Shown: in pieces, positions 1-7,088 of the stretch | Layout: each line of letters begins with the position of its first letter | Position numbering within the stretch: the first letter of the stretch is position 1 | DNA from: Desmonostoc muscorum LEGE 12446 | Lineage (GTDB): Bacteria > Cyanobacteriota > Cyanobacteriia > Cyanobacteriales > Nostocaceae | Direction: 5' to 3' | DNA length: 64,000 nt | NCBI RefSeq assembly: GCF_015207005.2 | Contig: NZ_JADEXS020000001.1 | Coordinates: 1,922,001-1,986,000, forward strand | Position numbers and translations under genes: made by a program | Notes under the pieces: model-generated | Told to the model about the DNA's origin: nothing | Database searches by the model: none | Seen by the model: the letters and a program-made list of their open reading frames with translations, nothing else

Positions 1-1183
1 TATAAAAATGCAGATGAAATGAACTAGAGTACAAATGTAAATTGTTCCTTTTCACACCAAATTTTTGGGCTGCTGCTCAGGCTACTGTAACGAATACTTT
101 TGAATATGAAGTTTACTAAATTAGATTATTGCCAGTATCTACTTAGTAGCCAAATTAATTATACCATTACCAATTTGGCAGAGCATTTAGAGAGTATTAG
201 CCATGATACAATTAACTATTATTTGAAAAGAGAAAAATTAACACCTCGTTTACTATGGGATAACGTGAAAGAGGTAGTTGAGCCTGATGACAATGGTTAC
301 ATAATATTTGATGATAGCATTTTAGATAAAAGGTATTCTGAAGAAATAGAAATAGTCAGAAGACAATATAGTGGTAATGAGCATGGTGTCCTTAAAGGCA
401 TTGGCGTAGTTAGCTGCGTGTATGTCAACCCTACACTTCAAAGATTTTGGGTCATAGATTATCGAATTTTTAATCCTGATGTCGATGGCAAAACCAAGAT
501 AGACCATGTGAAAGACATGCTCCAAAGCCTTGTGTATCATAAGCTTTTACCATTTGATACTGTTTTGATGGATACATGGTATGCGGTACACAGTTTAATG
601 CTATATATTGATAGCTTAGACAAAATTTATTATTGCCCTTTAAAAGACAATCGGTTAGTTGATGATACATTTGGTCAAGCAAAATATAAACGTATTGAAT
701 TATTAGAATGGAGTCAAGAAGAATTAGATTGTGGTAAGATAATCAAAATTAAAGGGTTCCCAGCTAATAAAAAAGTGAAACTATTCCGGGTTACTGTTTC
801 TACCAACAGAACGGATTATGTCGCAACTAACGATTTATCTCAAAGTTCCACGGATGTTGTACAAGAGGTGTGTAAAATTCGTTGGAAAATCGAGGAGTTT
901 CACAGAGAAATTAAACAATTAACTGGGATTGAATTTTGCCAATGTCGGAAAGCTAGGCTTCAAAGAAATCATATCGCTTGTGCAATGTTAGTTTGGGTTA
1001 GGTTAAAGAATTTAGCCTATACAACTGGTCAAACTATTTATCAAATCAAGCATAACTTGCTTTCTAATTATTTAATTCAGCAACTGAAACGCCCAAGTAT
1101 TCTTATGTGCTTGGTTTGATTTAAATTGTCGCCTGTCAGGGCTGCGCCCTGCCCGCTATTTGTGCCAGTTGCGTAAGTCCTGA
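1..1183 (+). mobile_element. IS element, right part (left end outside the window or not seen)
   Basis: The element contains the DDE transposase at 106-1119. The sequence CCAGTTGCGTAAGTCCT at 1165-1181 looks like an IS terminus. Its inverted partner would lie upstream of the transposase, but I do not see it in the first 99 bases, so the left end is probably outside the window. A small hairpin (CAGGGC-TGC-GCCCTG, 1137-1151) follows the transposase. The exact right boundary and any target duplication are inference. Confidence 0.55.
106..1119 (+). CDS. DDE transposase, IS4/IS701-like
   Basis: Predicted cut-and-paste transposase of about 337 residues, roughly full length for this group. A DDE-type triad is visible: the first Asp in IIFDDSILDK (near residue 70), the second in LMDTWY (near residue 155) and a Glu in KIEEFHREIKQ (near residue 265). 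The C-terminal part is rich in basic and aromatic residues, as usual for the RNase H-fold insertion group. ATG at 106 is preferred over an in-frame TTG at 100. It is the only gene of the element. The assignment to IS701 rather than another IS4-related group is from memory of cyanobacterial elements. No frameshift is visible, so the enzyme may be active. Confidence 0.8.
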   Translation: MKFTKLDYCQYLLSSQINYTITNLAEHLESISHDTINYYLKREKLTPRLLWDNVKEVVEPDDNGYIIFDDSILDKRYSEEIEIVRRQYSGNEHGVLKGIGVVSCVYVNPTLQRFWVIDYRIFNPDVDGKTKIDHVKDMLQSLVYHKLLPFDTVLMDTWYAVHSLMLYIDSLDKIYYCPLKDNRLVDDTFGQAKYKRIELLEWSQEELDCGKIIKIKGFPANKKVKLFRVTVSTNRTDYVATNDLSQSSTDVVQEVCKIRWKIEEFHREIKQLTGIEFCQCRKARLQRNHIACAMLVWVRLKNLAYTTGQTIYQIKHNLLSNYLIQQLKRPSILMCLV

Positions 1184-1294
1184 TTCTATCTAGCACCCCC
1201 TAGGGCAATCAAAAGTTTTCTCCTTTAGATTAAGTTTCTGAATTTTTCCAAGACTAGTGTGAACACTGACTGGATACTCAAGCAGTCGCCGCCC

Positions 1295-1513
1295 TTAAAC
1301 TCTGGATGCAGGCTTTAAAAATAGCCATGCTACAAAGAACGTCGCCGCTGTGAATAGTTGCGTCAAATCTAAAGCTGATAGATAGCCATCTGCAAATGAA
1401 GCAATACTGCGATCTGTAATCCCAAATACCCAAGATGACAAACCAAACAGCCAAATCCCATTCTTGAGATTTCCGACGAATTCCTTAGACTCTGATGGTT
1501 TTTGGTCGTTCAT
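1295..1513 (-). CDS. Small hypothetical membrane protein
   Basis: A 72-residue protein that I do not recognise. It has a hydrophilic N-terminus (MNDQKPSESKEF) followed by two hydrophobic stretches (about residues 18-32 and 50-66), suggesting one or two membrane segments. A GGAG-like ribosome-binding site lies about 12 bases before the ATG. It shares strand with the downstream ltrA-like gene region but is separated from other genes on both sides, so it is probably monocistronic. No function is proposed. Confidence 0.45.
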   Translation of the reverse strand: MNDQKPSESKEFVGNLKNGIWLFGLSSWVFGITDRSIASFADGYLSALDLTQLFTAATFFVAWLFLKPASRV

Positions 1514-1903
1514 AATCTTCTACTCCGTTGGTGAAGAATCTGGTGATTGATGAGAAATACCTGCCTTGAGGAACTTTTTCTGACTCCTGAGGCTAAATTT
1601 ACACTCATCTATTAATAATATTAATAAATATTTCACCTACTTGACTTCACTCCCCAAAGGTACATGTCCTAATGTTGACATTCTTCCTTTGGTTCTGTCA
1701 CCTGGGATAGACGGTAATGGGTTGAGTTTCAAGCTTTACAGCATGGGGCTTCAGTGCTGAGATTACACAATCTTTAAACAACTATATAAATATTTATTTA
1801 TTTTCTAAATAAAGTATTTCTTAAGATAGATGTGTTTCAAACTAAATACGTCGTAGGGGCGCACATCTGTGCGCCCCTACAAAGGTGAACATTGGACTAA
1901 AAG
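1514..1903. other. Intergenic region with one perfect palindrome
   Basis: About 390 bases without a convincing gene. The region is AT-rich (runs of ATAAATATTTATT near 1785-1800). It contains the 28-base palindrome annotated separately at 1853-1880, just beyond the 3' end of the ltrA-like gene. Nothing else is recognised. Confidence 0.5.
1853..1880. repeat. Palindromic repeat, 13-bp stem
   Basis: GTAGGGGCGCACA, then TC, then its exact reverse complement. Almost the same palindrome recurs at 3136-3163 (loop GC), and a relative at 50066-50094. It sits at the 3' end of the ltrA-like gene on the minus strand and could act as a transcript-end hairpin. Its recurrence inside MITE-like elements argues for a dispersed repeat. 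Confidence 0.8.
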
Positions 1904-3085
1904 CTAGATTTCTGGGTCAGCTAAGCGGGTGGTGGGACGACTTTGATACAAATCCTGAACGACTTGGAGAGCAGAAACTACGGCTACAAGGGTGATGACT
2001 GTGACAGGTAACAAACCTTTGCCAAAAATGGCGATCGCCACCAACACAACTGCACCCCCAAGTCGGTACTGGGAACGGATTTGGCAATAACGAATCACCC
2101 CAAATCTATGGAGAATACTGACAGCTAGGGAGCATAATGCTACTGAACCGCAGATGAGCCATCGCTGGGAATCCGGTAAGGCTAAAGTTGGTTTACTCAA
2201 CAAGATTTGTTCTACTCCGACTCCAGCCGCAGCAATCCCAATCACTAGGGGTAAATGAGTGTAAAGCCAGAGATTGACAACACCAACTTTTCCGTGTGCC
2301 CGGGCTATCTCAATCGGTTTACCACCCAGATTATCAAAATAGACCCACCACCAACTAAAAGCAATAATTAAACCAAACACGGCGGAAATTACGGTTAAAA
2401 CATCCCATTTCTGCTGAGAAACACCATTAACCACCGCAATAATTGCTTCGCCCAAAACAATAATCGTAAACAGTCCGAAACGTTCTGGTAAATGCGAAGC
2501 GTGGGGGAGTAATCCTAGTTGAAACTTGCGTGCTGTTAAGGGTGTGGCAAAGTCAATAACGATCGCTAATGTCCAGAGTGCGAATCGCCAAGGAATGGGT
2601 ATAAATACCGAAATTAACCAAAGCAAAGCGGCGATCGCAAAACCAATTGCGTAGCGAGTCGTCAAAGGACGTGCAGAAGGGATGTGTATTCCAGCACGGA
2701 CGTATTCTATCACCAGCACAGCCCGACCGAGAGCATAGGAAAGGGCAAAACCAGGAGAACTTTCGCCTAAACCGTGGTGTATGTTCACAGCCATTGCTGC
2801 TGCTGTCAGCATTTGTACACCAATCAGCAGGCGATGTGCAATATCATCACTATCAAAGCGGTTGGCGTAAAATGTAGTACCAATCCATGACCACCAAACA
2901 GGTATAAATAAAACAACAAACCCGAATAATCCTGAAAGTGAGATATCTTCATTGAGATTGTGAGCGAGTTGAGAAACTGCAACTACAAACACCAAATCAT
3001 AAAAAAGTTCTAGCCAGGTGGCATGTCGTTCTTCTTCAGTTTCTTCACCAATACGTAACCTTGGCGGTTGGATAAAATTTGCCAT
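1904..3085 (-). CDS. ltrA: Low temperature requirement protein A (LtrA) family
   Basis: A 393-residue polytopic inner-membrane protein. The N-terminus carries the family signature HATWLELFYDLVFVVAVSQL (about residues 21-40). It is followed by some ten hydrophobic segments to the C-terminus and by conserved HLPERFGLFTIIVLGEAI near residues 200-215. LtrA was named from a Listeria low-temperature growth locus; the biochemical role is unknown. The length fits the family (about 350-420). It is transcribed alone. A MITE separates it from the nifE-like gene, which lies upstream on the same strand. Confidence 0.9.
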   Translation of the reverse strand: MANFIQPPRLRIGEETEEERHATWLELFYDLVFVVAVSQLAHNLNEDISLSGLFGFVVLFIPVWWSWIGTTFYANRFDSDDIAHRLLIGVQMLTAAAMAVNIHHGLGESSPGFALSYALGRAVLVIEYVRAGIHIPSARPLTTRYAIGFAIAALLWLISVFIPIPWRFALWTLAIVIDFATPLTARKFQLGLLPHASHLPERFGLFTIIVLGEAIIAVVNGVSQQKWDVLTVISAVFGLIIAFSWWWVYFDNLGGKPIEIARAHGKVGVVNLWLYTHLPLVIGIAAAGVGVEQILLSKPTLALPDSQRWLICGSVALCSLAVSILHRFGVIRYCQIRSQYRLGGAVVLVAIAIFGKGLLPVTVITLVAVVSALQVVQDLYQSRPTTRLADPEI

Positions 3086-3106
3086 AGTGCTAAGAGCGAA
3101 TAGCTA

Positions 3107-3207
3107 AGGGACTTCCAATAAAAAAACATCCCATCGTAGGGGCGCACAGCTGTGCGCCCCTACAAATGTACAAATAATTTGGGACAATTTATTTTTTGGA
3201 AGTCCCT
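3107..3207. mobile_element. MITE-like element with palindromic core
   Basis: A 101-bp element bounded by the inverted repeats AGGGACTTCCAA (3107-3118) and TTGGAAGTCCCT (3196-3207). It contains the perfect 28-base palindrome at 3136-3163. A half-element with the same terminal repeat occurs near 26660-26672. It has no coding capacity and lies just after the 3' end of the nifE-like gene and before ltrA. The target duplication is unclear (possibly TA or TAA). Confidence 0.75.
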
Positions 3208-3212
3208 AATAA

Positions 3213-4622
3213 CTATCCGTTACTAATTTTTTCATCCCAAGGAGCAGGTTTTCTGACTTGTTCCCACACAGGACTATACAAGGCTTCATGCAATTCCCGT
3301 GCCAGTTCTACCAGCCCCGTATAACCAGCATAGGCATGATGACGTTCATGGTTAATATCCAAAAAAGGAATTTGTGCTTTCAATGCTGTGTATTGATTAC
3401 CAGCCCCAGCAATCAACACATCAGCTTTTGTATCCTTGAGTACTTGTAGTAATACCTGGGGAGTTCCTTGGGACAAAACAATGCCATCTTGGCCAAGGAA
3501 TTGCCTAATTTTGGCTTTCTCTTCTTCTGAAGTCTTTCCTTCAGTAGTAGCAATAACTTCCATTCCTAAGTCTTTGGCGGCTAAAATAAGTGACCAAGTT
3601 TTTACACCACCAGTAGAAAGAACAATCCGCTTGCCTTTCAACTGAGAACGATAGGGAGCTAAGGCAATATCTAGGGCTGCGGTTTCTTCTGTTATTAATC
3701 GTTCTGCACGTTCTTGAAGTTCGCGTGCAGCGAAACTATCCCCAAGAAATTCGCCTAATGTTGCTGCAATATTTCGCAAGCAATGATTAAGGTTTTCCAC
3801 ACCATAGAAAGATTCTTCTATATAGGGAATTCCATAACGTTCTTCCATTGTTTGTGCCATTTGTATTGCTACATTTGAGCAAAGCACTACATTCAATTTG
3901 GCACGATGAGCATAGCAAACTTCTTGATAACGAGCATCACCTGTAATTTTGGAGAGAACGCGAATCCCTAATTTCTGTAACAGTGGTAAAACATTCCACG
4001 TTTCACCTGCAACGTTATAGTCACCAACAAGATTAATATCGAATGGCGTAGTAAATTCTGGTTCTCCCGTACCTATGACAGAATTCAATAAAGTTTCATT
4101 GCCGATGCGGTTACCTAAATTTTTACTCCCAAGGAATCCCGGTGAATCGACATAAATAACTGGAATCCCAACTTTATTTGCAGCCAGTTTACAGATACTA
4201 TCGATATCATCACCAATCAAAGCAGTGACACAAGTAGCATAGACAAAGATAGCTGGAGGATTATAGCGTTGAGCAATTTCCAGAATGGCTTTGTAAAGCT
4301 TCTTTTCACCACCAAAAACCACATTACTCTCACCAAAGTCAGTAGTAAAAGCAGTTTGGTATAGTTGAGAGCCTGATGAAAGGCTACCATGAGTTGCCCA
4401 AGGGTTATGAGTGCAGGCAACTGGGCCATGTACTAAATGAACAGCATCAGTAATTGCTCCCACAGAAACCATTGCCCCATCAAAAGGACAATTCCCTTGG
4501 GTTGCACCTGGTTGTGGTAAGTTTTTGCAAGATAGTTTTTTCTTGTCATCCGATTTTTTTCGGTTATGTTTGCAGGCTGTCTCGTTAACTAGTTCGTTGA
4601 TTGTTACTTGACTATTTTTCAT
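3213..4622 (-). CDS. nifE: Nitrogenase FeMo-cofactor scaffold protein NifE (or VnfE-like)
   Basis: NifE pairs with NifN as the scaffold on which NifB-cofactor is matured to FeMo-cofactor. The 469-residue product matches family length. Seen motifs are LPQPGATQGNCPFDGAM (Cys45), DAVHLVHGPVACTHNPW (Cys70), GSLSSG, FGGEKKLYKAI and YATCVTALIGDD, the cluster-ligand and cofactor region of NifD/NifE proteins. ATG at 4622 is chosen because GAGGAAAG precedes it closely; an upstream in-frame extension to 4736 is possible but unlikely. No nifN or other nif gene is adjacent, so this is a solitary copy. It could belong to an alternative (vanadium) system or be a second paralogue. Confidence 0.85.
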   Translation of the reverse strand: MKNSQVTINELVNETACKHNRKKSDDKKKLSCKNLPQPGATQGNCPFDGAMVSVGAITDAVHLVHGPVACTHNPWATHGSLSSGSQLYQTAFTTDFGESNVVFGGEKKLYKAILEIAQRYNPPAIFVYATCVTALIGDDIDSICKLAANKVGIPVIYVDSPGFLGSKNLGNRIGNETLLNSVIGTGEPEFTTPFDINLVGDYNVAGETWNVLPLLQKLGIRVLSKITGDARYQEVCYAHRAKLNVVLCSNVAIQMAQTMEERYGIPYIEESFYGVENLNHCLRNIAATLGEFLGDSFAARELQERAERLITEETAALDIALAPYRSQLKGKRIVLSTGGVKTWSLILAAKDLGMEVIATTEGKTSEEEKAKIRQFLGQDGIVLSQGTPQVLLQVLKDTKADVLIAGAGNQYTALKAQIPFLDINHERHHAYAGYTGLVELARELHEALYSPVWEQVRKPAPWDEKISNG

Positions 4623-5299
4623 GTCTTTCCTCGCGCTGGAGATGAATACAAAAAAGGTAAAGTGATGTATCAGACAGTGTGACCAAAAGAGTGCAGAGAT
4701 ACCGCAGGGTAGGGCATTGAGAGTGGGTGCAGACAAGGGTTAACCCTTGTCTGTACAGGAGTTAGCAGTTATTATTCTCCCCATTTCCCCATCTCCCTAC
4801 TCCCCCAAAGTGAAAGTTACAGTAAGATGTGCAGACTAGTATGAATACTTTTTGCTTTTTGCCTTCTTCAAAGAGTGACAAAAAACCGTGACTGAACGAT
4901 TAGCACTTTCAGGTGAAACAGCCAACTCCCCTCACATATCCCGTTTCCGAAGAAAGACCTGTTAATGCTTTTGCTATTTCTAGCTTCTTTAATGTCAGCA
5001 TAACATATAGATTATCAAATAATTTGCTTTTTTAATTATTTGCTATACAAATACTTTGTATGCTAAATATTTAACAGATTTGGATAATGTAGCTTAGCTA
5101 ACATAATAGTAAAATTATATCCGAGAACAGCTGGTTTACTTGAAATATTACACCTGGTATATTTGTGCGATCGCTCAAGAATCCAGATAGGAAAAAAGTT
5201 TACAAAATAAAATAACGACTATCTAAACGGTTGTGCATAAATTGCTAAAAATCTACTGAAATATTAAACTTCATCTATTAGCGATCGCCACTGTGTTAA
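4623..5299. promoter_or_regulatory. Divergent intergenic region between nifE-like gene and Rpn pair
   Basis: About 680 bases with no supported gene. It must hold the promoter of the nifE-like gene (GAGGAAAG ribosome site at its right edge) and that of the first DUF4351 gene. Much of 4980-5280 is very AT-rich with two HIP1-like sites. The strand asymmetric CCCC-rich stretch near 4780-4805 resembles degenerate STRR sequence. No operator is assigned. Confidence 0.4.
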
Positions 5300-6163
5300 A
5301 TGTCCTTTGATAACCTCTGCAAACTCCTATCGGAAAAATATCCAGAACCTTTTGCTAGTTGGGTTTTGGGTACACCGCAAACTGATGTCAAAGTTCTGAA
5401 AACCGAATTGAGCATTGAACCAATTCGCGCTGATTATGTCACATTTTTACAGCTACAAGGACGCATTCTCCACCTAGAATTTCAAACCAAACTAGAATCT
5501 ACACCGCCACTACCCTTGCGGATGCTAGATTATTGGGTGCGGTTGTATCGTTTGTATCGCCTACCGATAACGCAAGTTGTCGTGTTATTACTTCCGCCTG
5601 CGCCAGAAACGGTAATTGAAACTGCCTTTGAAGTCGAAACTACTCGTCATGAATATCGGGTGATTTGTATGTGGGAAGAAAATCCCGAACCATTCCTGAA
5701 TGACGCCGCTTTATTACCGCTAGCACCACTGGCAGCAACCACCCAACCCCAAGCCTTGTTACAAGAAGTAGTAACCAAAGTTAATCAACTTGAGCCAAGA
5801 CAACGACCAGAAATTTCTGCTTACACCCAAATCTTAGCGGGACTAAAATACAATCAGGACTTGATTCGACAACTATTTCGGGAGGGTATGATGCGCGAGT
5901 CAGTAATTTATCAAGAAATTCTCAGAGAAGGAGAACAACGAGGAGAACAACGAGGACGGGAACAAGGACGGGAACAAGGACGAAAAGCAGAAGGGCAATT
6001 GCTGATTCTCCGTCTGCTGACTCGACGCGTGGGAGAATTACCCCAAGAGGTGCTAGAGCGGATTGAAACTCTCTCCTTAGAACAATTAGAAAATCTTGGT
6101 GAAGCTTTGTTGGATTTTCAGGCGATCGCCGATCTAGAAGCCTGGTTTAATACATTACAGTAG
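5300..6163 (+). CDS. Rpn/PD-(D/E)XK nuclease-like protein with DUF4351 tail, copy 1
   Basis: A 287-residue member of the very common cyanobacterial family related to recombination-promoting nucleases (Rpn). The N-terminal half carries the restriction-fold core, with RADYVTFLQ and HLEFQTKL (about residues 43-64), where E-x-Q is the usual PD-(D/E)XK element. A charged linker built of GEQRG/GREQG repeats (about residues 210-232) leads to the DUF4351-type helical tail LLTRRVGELPQEVLERIETL. Cleavage activity is inferred from the family only. It is duplicated almost exactly by the next gene, 35 bases downstream. Confidence 0.8.
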   Translation: MSFDNLCKLLSEKYPEPFASWVLGTPQTDVKVLKTELSIEPIRADYVTFLQLQGRILHLEFQTKLESTPPLPLRMLDYWVRLYRLYRLPITQVVVLLLPPAPETVIETAFEVETTRHEYRVICMWEENPEPFLNDAALLPLAPLAATTQPQALLQEVVTKVNQLEPRQRPEISAYTQILAGLKYNQDLIRQLFREGMMRESVIYQEILREGEQRGEQRGREQGREQGRKAEGQLLILRLLTRRVGELPQEVLERIETLSLEQLENLGEALLDFQAIADLEAWFNTLQ

Positions 6164-6198
6164 CAACTAATTAAATCTAGTCTCTGTGTCAATCGTCA

Positions 6199-7038
6199 AT
6201 GTCCTTTGATAACCTCTGCAAACTCCTGTCGGAAAAATATCCAGAACCTTTTGCTAGTTGGGTTTTGGGTACACCGCAAACTGATGTCAAAGTCCTGAAA
6301 ACCGAATTGAGCATTGAACCAATTCGCGCTGATTATGTCACATTTTTACAGCTACAAGGACGCATTCTTCACCTAGAATTTCAAACCAAACTAGAATCTA
6401 CACCGCCACTACCCTTGCGGATGCTAGATTATTGGGTGCGGTTGTATCGTTTGTATCGCCTACCGATAACGCAAGTTGTCGTGTTATTACTTCCGCCTGC
6501 GCCAGAAACGGTAATTGAAACTGCCTTTGAAGTCGAAACTACTCGTCATGAATATCGGGTGATTTGCATGTGGGAAGAAAATCCCGAACCATTCCTGAAT
6601 GACGCCGCTTTATTACCGCTAGCACCACTGGCAGCAACCACCCAACCCCAAGCCTTGTTACAAGAAGTAGTAACCAAAGTTAATCAACTTGAGCCAAGAC
6701 AACGACCAGAAATTTCTGCTTACACCCAAATCTTAGCGGGACTAAAATACAATCAGGACTTGATTCGACAACTATTTCGGGAGGGTATGATGCGCGAGTC
6801 AGTAATTTATCAAGAAATTCTCAGAGAAGGAGAACAACGAGGACGGGAAGAAGGACGAAAAGCAGAAGGACAATTGCTGATTCTCCGTCAACTTACTCGA
6901 CGCGTGGGAGAATTACCCCAAGAGGTGCTAGAGCGGATTGAAACTCTCTCCTTAGAACAATTAGAAAATCTTAGTGAAGCTTTGTTGGATTTTCAGGCGA
7001 TCGCCGATCTAGAAGCCTGGTTTAATACATTAGAGTAG
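6199..7038 (+). CDS. Rpn/PD-(D/E)XK nuclease-like protein with DUF4351 tail, copy 2
   Basis: A 279-residue near-twin of the preceding gene: the first ~210 residues are identical. Differences seen are loss of eight residues in the GEQRG/GREQG linker, Leu to Gln after LILR, Gly to Ser in NLGEALL, and the last residue (Gln to Glu). Synonymous changes are very few, so the duplication is recent or kept alike by gene conversion. The same nuclease core (HLEFQTKL) is present. The linker difference is a change in repeat copy number. The two may be co-transcribed. Confidence 0.8.
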   Translation: MSFDNLCKLLSEKYPEPFASWVLGTPQTDVKVLKTELSIEPIRADYVTFLQLQGRILHLEFQTKLESTPPLPLRMLDYWVRLYRLYRLPITQVVVLLLPPAPETVIETAFEVETTRHEYRVICMWEENPEPFLNDAALLPLAPLAATTQPQALLQEVVTKVNQLEPRQRPEISAYTQILAGLKYNQDLIRQLFREGMMRESVIYQEILREGEQRGREEGRKAEGQLLILRQLTRRVGELPQEVLERIETLSLEQLENLSEALLDFQAIADLEAWFNTLE

Positions 7039-7088
7039 CAAAACTCTTAGCACTAAACCAGGCAAAGTCAAAGAATTTGGGATTGTTG

